Source: Asterias amurensis
Taxonomy: Eukaryota > Echinodermata > Asteroidea > Forcipulatida > Asteriidae
NCBI RefSeq assembly: GCF_032118995.1
Contig: NC_092650.1
Coordinates: 3,286,001-3,350,000 of the forward strand
Direction: 5' to 3'
Length of the DNA stretch: 64,000 nucleotides
How positions within the stretch are numbered: position 1 is the first letter of the stretch; every line of letters starts with the position of its first letter. Below the pieces are notes generated by a model that was not told the origin of the DNA, did not search any database, and worked only from the letters and a program-made list of their open reading frames with translations. Below are positions 24,408 to 34,499 of this stretch, piece after piece. The translations under genes and the position numbers were made by a program.

Positions 24408-24600
24408 TGTAGTAAACATGTTGTAGACATTACGTATTGACAAATAATAAAGTCACCCAAGCGTGTCAGTGGCTGGACTGTGTGAGCGGGCCAGCCACGA
24501 GGCAGTCTTGAGTCAGCTGTTAACCGAGTAAGACGTTGTCCTCTCCACCTTTATTCAGCCGAGACTCAGGACCCAACCCATAGCCAAGCGCTATACTACA
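24408..24600. mobile_element. Possible solo LTR-like fragment, duplicated at 33521-33699
   Basis: A block beginning TGTAGTA and ending TACTACA, with an internal AATAAAG. It is present with the same flanks upstream of FReD genes A and B, so it predates their duplication. It has TG...CA ends of retrovirus-like LTR type, but no clear target duplication and no internal region, so the family is uncertain. Treated as a fossil. Confidence 0.25.
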
Positions 24601-24828
24601 CATTGTCCATAGTGAAAGCTGTAAAAACAATCAATCTCTTGTTAAGCCATCTTTCCTTGTTATGTTCAGACTGAGTTGTGCTTCCTTGTTCGTTGTCAAC
24701 GCGTCATTATAACAACTGTGGGTCTGGCCCAAGTCCAAAACCAATCCTCGAGTCTGGTTGAAAGTTGTGCACACGACACTCTCTGAACTCTGACCTACCT
24801 ACATAGTTCCCGAGTCAGTCTCTCTTAA

Positions 24829-25201
24829 AGGCAGTGGACACTATTGGTAATTACTCAAAGTAATTAATAGCACAAAACCGTACTTGGTAACGAGTAATGG
24901 AGAGCTGTTGATAGTATAAAACATTGCGAGTAAAGGCTCCCTCTGAAGTAACGTAGTTTCCGAGAAAAAAAGTCAATTTCCACGAGTTTGATTTCGAGAC
25001 CTCAGAATTAGATTTTGAGGCCCTCGAAATCAAGCAACTGAAAGCACACAACTTCGTGTGGCAAGTGTATTTTTTCTTCCATATTATCTCGCAACTTCGA
25101 CGACTAGTAATGAGCTCAAATTTTCACAGGTTTGTCATTTTATGCATATGTTGAGGTGTGAGAAGACTGGTCTTGACAATAACCAATAGTGTCCAGTGTC
25201 T
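24829..25201. mobile_element. Family-1 TTAA MITE upstream of FReD gene A
   Basis: AGGCAGTGGACACTATTGG to CAATAGTGTCCAGTGTCT between TTAA sites. The orthologous copy upstream of gene B is 33924-34301, so the insertion came before the A/B duplication. Confidence 0.85.
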
Positions 25202-25296
25202 TTAACGTTCAACGGCTATTTCCCCTAAGAATCCAGGTCGCTCTAACAGCGTATCAGGAAGAAAAACAAACTTTAATGCGGGTACCATCTGTTCAA

Positions 25297-25303
25297 TATA
25301 AAA
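25297..25303 (+). promoter_or_regulatory. TATA box of FReD gene A
   Basis: TATAAAA 93 bp before the ATG, in a block conserved in all three paralogues (34396-34402 for B, 48475-48481 for C). The conserved block starts near AACAAACTTTAATGCGGGTA and probably marks the core promoter and short 5' UTR. Confidence 0.65.
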
Positions 25304-25395
25304 TGATCTACAGATAGGCTGTTGCTCACTCATTTTCTACCCTATTTAGCAATGAAAGGAGTCGTGTTTTGTAGTTGCAGTTATAATTGAGCAAA

Positions 25396-28300
25396 ATGGG
25401 GTTGTTTATCCGTTCGCTCTTGGTCATTCTGATTGCGAATGCTCAAGTTGAACTACAAGTTGAAGCTTCCAGACATCAGAGAACGGTTTCACGTGATGTA
25501 GATACAAATAGTAAGGTAGACGAGTTAAGGCTTATTGTAGAAAACTACCTAGTCATTCTTGAAGATGAACTCAGAAACACACAAGATCTGGTAAAAGAGC
25601 TCAAAGTAACAATGACTGATAACCATGGAACTGTTTCATCGGAGCTGGAGGACACAAGACGTACGATGGGTATGTTTCAGGCTGCAATATCAACCAACCA
25701 AGAAACAGCTACCTCTGAGCAAGAGGAAACACGTCGAATGGTTAGTGAGTTGCAGGCTGCAATATCAACCAACCAAGAAACAGCCACCTCTGAGCAAGAG
25801 GAAACACGTCGAATGGTTAGTGAGTTGCAGGTTGCAATATCAACCAACCAAGAAACAGTCACCTCTGAGCAAGAGGAAACACGTCGAATGGTTAGTGAGT
25901 TGCAGGTTGCAATATCGACCAACCAAGAAACAGCTACCTCTGAGCAAAAAGAAACACGTCGAATGGTTAGTGAGTTGCAGGTTGCAGTATCAACCAACCA
26001 AGAAACAGCCACCTCTGAGCAAGAGGAAACACGTCGAATGGTTAGTGAGTTGCAGGCTGCAATATCAACCAACCAAGAAACAGCCACCTCTGAGCAAGAG
26101 GAAACACGTCGAATGGTTAGTGAGTTGCAGGCTGCAGTATCAACCAGCCGAGAAACAGTCACCTCTGAGCAAGAGGAAACACGACGTATGGTTAGTGAGT
26201 TGCAGGTTACAATATCAACTAACCAAGAAGCGGCCAACTCTGAGCAAGAGGAAACACGTCGTGTGGTTAGTGAGTTGCAGGTTGCAGTAACTACCAACCA
26301 ACAAAAGGTAACTGTCGCACTAAGAAACACAACACTTCAGTTAAAAGACACAAGACGTGAAATAGGAGTCATTGGGCGTCAGGTGGAAGAGCTCCAGGAG
26401 TCAGTATCTATGACGAAGATCCATGGTAGGTTTTGTTTGCTTGCAATCGTGTTTAAACCATGGAGGTAGAAATAGACACAAGCACACAACATTATCTCTT
26501 AAACGAACACGTTGCCTTGGACCGGTCGAGTTGATCTTTGAAAAGCGTTGATAATCGCTTGTTATTAAATGCTTATGGTTGGAAAGATGTTTTTTTTTTA
26601 TTTTTTTTTTTATTTTGGTAGAGTTTTTCAGCGCGTCCACATCACAGCTGTTACAGCTCCGGTTTTTCTTGTAAAGTTTGGTGTTTTTTGCAGATATTTG
26701 TGTGGTGCTTAACATTCTGCCTCCTCAACCACATAGAGAGTGGCTGCCTCCTGCAAGGAACAATAACCTTAGGAATTCCGACTCTTTGCCTTGTATCAGG
26801 TGCAGAACCAACCGATACAGGTCTAGCCCCATTCCCTACCTCACCAGTATTTTGAACATGGAAGTGGTATTTTGTCAAAATAAAGCGTTTGTCACTAAAA
26901 TATGTGGTTTGATGAGTGGAATATGAATAAACAATTAACTAAGGTTAAAAAAAATTAGTTTCCATTTTAATTACAAATTTGAAAATTAGCCCGACCCGAG
27001 AGGGCGCTGTTCGTGACGTCAATCGAGGCGCGATGAACCGCATGCAGTACCAACACAAGATAGTGACGCTTGGCGAAAGCTAAAGCTGTATGCTTTCAGA
27101 CGCTTAATTTCGAAACCTCAGCTGAGGTCTCAAATTCAAATCACATATTATGTTAGTGGGAAATTACTTCTTTCTCGAAAACTACGTTACTTAAGAGGGA
27201 GCCGTTTCTTACACTGTTTTCTACCATCAACAGCGTTCCGTTGCTCATTACCAAGTAAGTTTTACGCTAACGATTATTTTGAGTAATTACCAGTAGTGTC
27301 CAACGCTTTAAAGAGAGGGATATACGCCTGTCTTAATATTTTATGCATTAGGTACGTCACAATGCTATTCCAAAACGAGGCGATGGGCGCAGCCACTGCA
27401 AGTGATGGGGAAGTGCGCCCATAGCCTCATTTTGGGTAAGAATTATGACGTGCACAAATATTAAGAGAGGCGTATAGTAGATGATTCTCATTTCAATCTT
27501 GTCCTGGTATTCTGTTTTCCATCTATACTAAAATCATCATCTTGTTTTGTTTATACAAGGAGTCAGAGATTGTTCCGACGTGCTCGCAAGAGGTGGGGCG
27601 TGCAGTGGCGTTTACGCCGTAAAGCCGGACTGCGGTGCACCATTCGATGTGTACTGTGATATGGAGACAGACGGCGGAGGCTGGACGGTAAGACAATGGA
27701 GGACTTTCCATCCAAAATACAACTTTTTTAGAAGTGTAAAGTCTTAAATGTTAGGTGAACACACCCATTCAAAACGATGTGCGTAAATTTTTCTTCGATA
27801 GGTTTTCCAGCGGCGTCAGGACGGCAGTGTAGATTTCTATTTGGACTTTGCCAACTACAGCCGGGGCTTTGGGAATCTAGAGGGAGAGTCTTGGCTCGGT
27901 AACGACAACTTGCACCGTCTGACTGCTCAGGGCGAGTACGAACTCCGCGTAGATCTCACAAGCTTCCGGGATGAATCCAGATATGCCGTGTATGAATCGT
28001 TCAGCATCGCCGATGTTAGCGACAACTACAGGCTGTCGTTGGGAAGCTACTCGGGAACCGCAGGTAAGATGCTATAAGTGGATACTTCGTAGTAATACAA
28101 AAATATTCTCATAATCTACCTGTGAATGATCTGCTGGCAATTTACAAGGGTTATGTTAGACCTGTTTTAGACTACTGTGTTCCTTTGTTCAATGGTAATC
28201 TGACTAAAGAGCAGGTCAACAAATTGGAACGTATTCAAAAAAGGGTGTGTCGGATAATTTTTGGTAAGACTTATTCTACTTATAGGGAAGCTTTAAATGT

Positions 28301-30108
28301 GTGTAAACTTGAAACCCTTGAAAACCGTAGAGACAAACTGTGTAGCGATTTTGCTGTCTCAATCGAATCCCATCACATGTGTAGAAATTGGCTACTTCCC
28401 CATAGAAACTGTCAGATTAATTTAAGACACACCAACAAATATGACCCACCCAGATGTAAAACAGTTCGCTACAAACAAAGTGCAATTCCTCAAATCGTCA
28501 GTCTGTTAAATACCTTTTAATATAGTTACGTGTGTATGTATAATAATTGTGCCTACTGTTTTTTTTACCAATGTATTTTTGCCAATGTATATAAATAATA
28601 ATAATTTTTATTTGATGTAATTTTCTTTGTTAACTTTTACTTGATGTAATTTTTTAAACATATTATGATGTTGACATGTGCAATTCAGTTTTTTAACTGC
28701 GAGTCATGTTTTAGTAAACCATTTTTGAATTGAATTGAAGGGTATTCTGTGTCCATCGCTGTGACCGATTGTTTTTGGTAGGTGTCAATGAAAGACAGAA
28801 AAGAAACATCGTGATTCAAATAGTTGAATGAGAAATCACCTCTTTCTCAAAAACTACGTTCCTTCAGAGGGAGCCGTTTCTCACAATGTTCACATCTCTC
28901 CAATGCTAGTTAAAGTAGGTTTCTAATAGTCATTTTGAGTAATAACCAATAGTGTCTGGAGTGCCTTTAAAAGTGGAGGGGAAATTGTCTATGTTTTGTT
29001 CCTCAACTCCAGACGGAAAAAGGAGGGGTAGAATTTTGCATCCCTTGCTGCTCAAACCAAGTAAAAAAGAGGAAGATGATGTTTATTCCTTGAAACTAAA
29101 AAATGACAAAATGTACGACAAATAACTTGAATTCAGCAATTTTAAACTCGCTAGAAACATTTAACAGAAAATCGGAAAACCACAATTTGGAGGAGAACAA
29201 TTATACCGTATAAACGTTGCTTTTAAGTCCCTTTTCGATAGCAATTTTCGAACTATCTTATTAAACTGTAACTTAAAGCAATTGCACAACGTCGGTAAAC
29301 AGTATATTGTCCAAAGGCCACTTCGTGTATCACAACGTATATATAAAACAACAAACCTGTGAAAAGTTAGGCTCAATCGGTCATCGGAGTCGGGAGAAAA
29401 TAACGGGAAAACCCACTCTTGTTTCCGCACGTTTCGCCATGTCATGACATGTGTTTCAAATAAATCCGTTATTGTTGATATCGAGAATTGATAGGTGTTT
29501 TAATGTTTTCTCAAAAAGTAAAGCGTTTCATGGAATAATATTTCAAGGGAAGTCTTTCACCAGTATCTTCTGTAAACTTTGTAAGTTATTTGTAAATCTG
29601 TGAACTTTTAATTTTTGGTTCTGTTCAGAATGTGTCCAATGGCTTTAAAAAGGAAACAAAATGCAGTTAAAAATGAACCTGATTGTGTAACATTTATCCA
29701 CTTCTCCCAATATTCCAGTTCCATTAATTGATAAATTTGTTTCTTATTACACCTTATCCATCTAAGTTATGTTCAAAACAAATTAATGTTTCAAGTTACC
29801 TCCTGTCATCATCGCCTTTATTTACACGTGACTATAGTGGCTACGTGTGTTATTTTACAGGAGACATGTTATCATGGCACAATAACCAGGCCTTCTCGAC
29901 CAAAGACCGAGATAACGATCCCTGGAGTAGTGTTAACTGTGCTGAGCGATACCACGGAGCCTGGTGGTACCGTAGCTGCCACCGCTCCAATTTGAACGGG
30001 AGATACTTCAATGAGGCCTCTACGGACCGAGAAGGAATTATTTGGCTTTACTTTTCGGATTATCGCTCACTCAAAACTACTGAGATGAAAATTAGAAGGA
30101 AAGTTTAG
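25396..30108 (+). CDS. FReD gene A: secreted coiled-coil fibrinogen-related protein
   Basis: Four exons: 25396-26425, 27560-27687, 27802-28063 and 29861-30108 (phases 1, 0, 1), 555 residues. A signal peptide ([20 protein letters not shown]) precedes a helical stalk. From about residue 76 to 302 this is nine copies of a 25-residue unit ([18 protein letters not shown]). The C-terminal 212 residues are a fibrinogen C domain: [44 protein letters not shown], the calcium-site-like DRDND, and [20 protein letters not shown] around the ligand pocket. Known: such proteins (ficolins, tachylectin-5, echinoderm FReDs) are secreted multimeric lectins of innate immunity, often specific for acetylated sugars. 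The stalk has no collagen repeat; trimerisation by coiled coil is inferred. Introns carry a LINE insertion and MITE remnants. Tandem paralogues lie at 34500-39829 and 48579-52493. Confidence 0.88.
26690..26872 (+). mobile_element. LINE ORF2 3' fragment in intron 1 of gene A
   Basis: Translates to DICVVLNI and then [18 protein letters not shown] and [14 protein letters not shown], nearly identical to the C-terminus of the LINE at 41997-43110. It has an internal deletion and is 5'-truncated. Confidence 0.8.
28106..28738 (+). mobile_element. 5'-truncated LINE in intron 3 of gene A
   Basis: Encodes the C-terminal reverse-transcriptase/thumb region ([32 protein letters not shown]) up to a stop at 28520, then an AT-rich 3' UTR ending TTGAATTGAATTGAA. 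Genes B and C lack it at the same intron position, so it inserted after the duplications. The ORF that remains is open. Confidence 0.85.
29284..29645. mobile_element. Family-2 MITE in intron 3 of gene A; matching copy at 39022-39364 in gene B
   Basis: Keeps GTCGGTAAACAGTATATTGT at left and GTGTCCAATGGCTTT at right, with the family-2 interior (TGTCATGACATGTG, GGAGTCGGGAGAAAATAACG). The outer left end is decayed. It is shared by A and B but absent from C, whose intron 3 is shorter. Confidence 0.75.
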
Positions 30109-30149
30109 ACCTTAATTAAGATGGATACCATTATAAAAAGGTACGCAGT

Positions 30150-30155
30150 AATAAA
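30150..30155 (+). promoter_or_regulatory. Poly(A) signal of FReD gene A
   Basis: AATAAA 42 bp after the stop codon. Gene B has the same signal at 39871-39876. In gene C the corresponding site reads ATTAAC, so C must use another signal, for example AATAAA at 52798-52803. Confidence 0.6.
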
Positions 30156-30362
30156 CATCTCCTCATAAATCACCTGATCGCTTCATCTTATTAAGTTTCT
30201 CTTAAATTTTTAAACCAAAATAATAAACCTGTACTTTGAAACCTAAAAATGGAAAACATGGAAAACAATTTAATGTGAATTAACTTTTAATGCAATGGAT
30301 TAAATGAGACATGTATAAAAATCGTGACATCGGGTAGCTAAAATAGTTGCAGAAAGTAAATA

Positions 30363-30772
30363 TAGGTTTTCTCGGTCAAATTCGGCAAATGAGCAGTCAA
30401 TTTCATTTCCATGCGTTCGAATTTAAGCTGTTTTGCCTCTCCACTTGTTACTGCGTTTCAAATTTAGAATTCGGCCGTTCAATTTCGTTTTGGGTCGAGT
30501 CAAATTCCTTTAGCACTCTGTTCAATTTAGCGTGGCGTCATTCTTTTTCGTGACACACTCGCCTCAAGAAGCGTCTACGAATTTGAATGCTGCTTTGATG
30601 AATTGTTAAATTGAATGATTATTTTGTTAATTCGAATGACTCAACATTACATTTGACTAATCCCAAAACGAAATCGAATGACCCTTTTGAGTAGCATTCA
30701 ATTTTGCGCGAAATAGAATAGCTTGGTGGTTAAATTGGCTGCTCATTTTCCGAAATTGACCGAGAAAACCTA
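30363..30772. mobile_element. TA-flanked palindromic MITE
   Basis: The ends TAGGTTTTCTCGGTCAAATT and GACCGAGAAAACCTA are inverted and flanked by TA. The duplicated region behind gene B has the uninterrupted empty site near 40087, which fixes the boundaries. TA targeting points to a Tc1/mariner-type transposase. The interior is rich in GAATT/AATTC. Confidence 0.85.
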
Positions 30773-31044
30773 TAATAAGGAATGTCACTTTAAACCCAAT
30801 ACGACCAGTATAGTATGTAATACTTCCAAGTACAAACGCATCGCTTATAAAACTCTCAAGATACCCTTTTAAATAACCCGTTCTAAATCCGACTCGTATA
30901 ATGAGAGTGGGTGCCAGTGTTATTATAAGCAATGCGGTGGCTTGTTGAATCGAATACAATATTTTATTTTGTCAACTTTGTCGTGAAAGATCCGGTATTG
31001 TAAGTTGTTTACATAGATATATACGAACATTAAAAAGGGCTTAA

Positions 31045-31388
31045 AGATGCTATGTCAGATTTTTGGCCCCAAACATTAAAATTTTTTTTTTTTTGAGTGA
31101 ATGGTATTTCAAAGAGTATTCCGCTTTAACGAAAAAAAGTTTAACTTTTACTTTCAATGGTCAGGAACCAAGACATAAATTTAAAACGTTTCTTATAAAA
31201 CACATAAGAATTGGTCACGTGATATATTGTCGGCACTTTATTTCACTGCTACTATTAATTGGCGGACTTTTTCGAGCAATGGCTCAAATGAAAGCTTGTA
31301 ACTTTCTCGACCCCCATCAAAATACCTATTGAATTTTAAATTAAAATGTGTGGGTCAAATCGGCCAAAAATCTGACATAGCATCTTTG
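31045..31388. mobile_element. TTAA MITE with AGATGCTATGTCAGAT ends; duplicate at 40360-40639
   Basis: The left end AGATGCTATGTCAGATTTTT is inverted at the right (AAAAATCTGACATAGCATCT), with TTAA on the left. The copy behind gene B shows it predates the A/B duplication. Confidence 0.8.
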
Positions 31389-31421
31389 ATACGGTTCCAT
31401 ACTAAATCGACGCATTTTTAA

Positions 31422-31797
31422 AGGCAGTGGAAACTATTGGTAATTACCCAAAATAGTTATTAGCATAAAACCGTACTTGGTAACTAGTAATGAGGAGAGG
31501 TTGATAGAATAAAACATTGTGAGAAACGGCTCTCTCTGAAGTGACGTAGTTTTCGAGAAAGAAGTAATTTTCCACGAATTTGATTTCGAAACCTCAGAAC
31601 TAGATTTTGAGGTCTCGAAATCAAGCATCTGGAAGCACACAACTTAGAGTGACAAGGGTATTTTCTTTCATAGCTATCTCGCATTTTGTACGACCAAGTT
31701 CAAATTTTCACAGGTTTGTAATTGTATGCATTATGTTTAGATACTCCAAGTGAGAAGACATGGTCCTTGACAATTACCAATAGTGTCCAGTGTCTCT
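31422..31797. mobile_element. Family-1 TTAA MITE; duplicate at 40677-41058
   Basis: AGGCAGTGGAAACTATTGG at left, AATAGTGTCCAGTGTC at right. The copy behind gene B is flanked by intact TTAA on both sides. Confidence 0.85.
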
Positions 31798-32675
31798 AAC
31801 AACAACTGTCTCATTTCATAACAATTGTTCCATTTGGGTTGTCCCTCTTGCAAATGCTTTGTAAGCAAATGGCGGTATGGTAGAAATCATTTATTCTCTT
31901 AGTAGGCCTAATAAGACTAATATCAACTGCAATGGATATGTCCTGGTTAATTAATGCTCAGATATAATCTATGACAGAAGTATAATCTATGTATGAATGA
32001 AATCTAAAATAAACAACTGTGTAACAGGTAATGATCCAACTTGGGTTAGTTTCTAATTTCCTGTACTCAAAATCTTTATTTTACGTTATTTTGCTATTAT
32101 AAATGGATTTTGAACTTGAGGCTGTTTTTTAAATATTTTATCTGAAGACATCATGCAGTTCTCACAACCTAAACCTTCCTGCGTTCGAGCAAGAATGTCA
32201 TGAAATCTTCACCTGATACACTCTCATTATGAGTTATCACTCGGCGATTGTTATAATTTATGCAATTTCTCGAATTAAACGCCGCGCACTTTGGCCGAAA
32301 AGTGTGTGACAAACATTTTTGGAGGGAGTCCTTCAAGCTGAGAAAAAGTTCTATAAATCGTTTCTTATTCGTTTTCTCAAGATTATTTGGCCGATTTTTA
32401 TGATTCACAATTTGCTTTCACGAAACCACTGTTTTTCAATAGGCTACTTCGTTATAATTTAAACAATAATCTACAATTCCGTATAATACAGAAAGCAGGG
32501 AAAGAAAAAGGATCAATGACAATCGCTCTATCTCATCCTGAAGTGTACTTTTTGTTTTACCCTTTTTACACTGATGTGTGTTAGTACACTATACACAGTA
32601 GCTAACTTTACCGAGCTCTGTTGAAAAACAAATCCACACATATTACTCGGGTGGGATTCTAACCCACTTGCAATT

Positions 32676-33500
32676 CAATATTTCACCCAAAATAGTCTAA
32701 CAGTAAAAAAATAATGCCGTTTTATATTCCCTTTTTTTCAGTGTGTGTCTAATTGTGTCTACCGTTCTAATACATATCGTCCGAAAGACAAAACGTTTGC
32801 AAACAATCTCAACTCGTTTTCAACGGCCGGAGACCACCGACATTCTTTTTATGATAAAACAATCAATATCACATATTTCATAATTTTCTCGATCAGTAAA
32901 ACCTAACAAATGTCATAACTCATCACAGAAAAGGCCGATTTGTTTGCTTCAAAATTCAATAGAAAGTTCAAAGACGACAGTTTCTAGTGTAGCATTGTGC
33001 GCATGCAACGTGGCTGACATCGTCTACTGCGCACGCGTTGAACTTGGGTGTTGCTACTTTACCACTCCAATAATTATGAATGGAAACGACGTGATACCAG
33101 CGACGGCAGCGAAAGGCGGTAACACACACGGGGTTTGTACAAAGAGCTCGCTGCGGATGGAATGTGTACAGCCTTTTACAGGCGCTGCGGTTCACATCCC
33201 TAGTGTTTCCACTGGAGGTGTATGAACACTAATCGGATTAATTTGAGCACTTGGGAGTTGTAACTCCTTCTGTTCCTTGCTCAATGTTTGAACGATCTTT
33301 GTTGTTGTCATTGTCGTTGTTGTCCTTGTTGTTGTCGTTCCCGTGGGGAGAAGCAGCGTATAACTGATAATGCTATTTTGTTGTGATTTACCCTCGTATA
33401 GTCTCAATCTAAAACGAGCCCACGATTCTCTTTTGCAATTTGCTAGCAAAATGTTGATGTGTTTTTGAAAGCCCCGTTATTTAAATTATGTTGCATTCAA
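32676..33500. other. Spacer between the A and B duplication units
   Basis: No gene recognised. The stretch 32950-33230 is GC-richer with overlapping short ORFs on both strands but no known domain. About 33290-33345 is a TTG/GTC-type simple repeat. The spacer has no counterpart behind gene B. Confidence 0.5.
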
Positions 33501-34395
33501 TATTAGTGTATATAGTGATGTGTAGTAAACATGTTGTAGACATTTCGTATTGACAAATAATAAAGTCACCCAAGCGTGTCAGTGACTGGACTGTGTGAGC
33601 GGGCCAGCCATGAGGCAGTCTTGAGTCATCTGTTAACCGAGTAACACCTTTATTCAGCCGAGACTCAGGACCCAACCCATAGCCAAGCGCTATACTACAC
33701 ATTGTCCATAGTGAAAGCTGTTAAAACAATCTCTTGTTAAGCCATCTTTCCTTGTTATGTTCAGACTGAGTTGTACTTCCTGGTTCGTTGTCAACACGTC
33801 ATTATAACAACTTTGGGTCTGGCTCAAGTCCAAAACCAATCCTCGAGTCTGGTTGAAAGTTGTTCACACGACACTCTCTGATCTCTGACCTACCTACATA
33901 CTTCCCGAGTCAGTCTCTCTTAAAGGCAGTGGACACTATTGGTAAATACTCAAAATAATTAATAGCACAAAACCTTACTTGGTAACGAGTAATGAAAGAG
34001 CTGTTGATAGTATAAAACATTGTGAGAAAAGGCTCCCTCTGAAGTAACGTAGTTTCCGATAAAGGAGTAACTTTCCCCATATTTTGATTTCGAGACCTCA
34101 AAATTAGATTTTGAGGCCCTCGCAATCAAGCAATCTGAAAGCACACCACTTCGTGTGACAAGGTAATTTTTTTCTTTCATCATTATCTCGCAACTTCGAT
34201 GAACAATTGAGCTTAAAATGACACACAGGTTTGTTATTTTGTGCATATGTTGAGATGTGAGAAGACTGGTCTTTGACAATAACCAATAGTGTCCAGTGTC
34301 TTTAACGTTCAACGGCTATTTCCACTAAGAATCCAGGTCGCTCTAACAGTGTATCAGGAAGAAAACAAACTTTAATGCGGGTACCATCTGTTCAA

Positions 34396-34402
34396 TATAA
34401 AA
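34396..34402 (+). promoter_or_regulatory. TATA box of FReD gene B
   Basis: TATAAAA about 98 bp before the ATG, in the same conserved block as in genes A and C. Confidence 0.6.
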
Positions 34403-34499
34403 TGATCTACAGATAGGCTGTTGCTCACTCATCTATACATTTCTACTCTGTTCAGCAACGAAAGGAGTCGTGTTTTGTAGTTGCAGTTAATTGAGCAAA

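Noticed and set aside
24408-24600. A full retrovirus-like element between the CUB and FReD genes
   Set aside because: Only an LTR-like fragment without internal region or clear target duplication is visible; kept as a low-confidence fossil.
25625-26330. Long ORFs in other frames and antisense within the FReD stalks (also 34649-35413, 48808-49426)
   Set aside because: A 75-bp repeat without stops in several frames makes shadow ORFs. Only the frame with signal peptide and FReD continuation is supported.
32944-33225. Paired 93- and 75-residue ORFs in the A-B spacer
   Set aside because: They overlap on opposite strands, with no domain, splice context or paralogue behind gene B.
33290-33345. Direct repeats as a CRISPR-like array
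   Set aside because: A simple TTG/GTC microsatellite with no spacers, in an animal genome.
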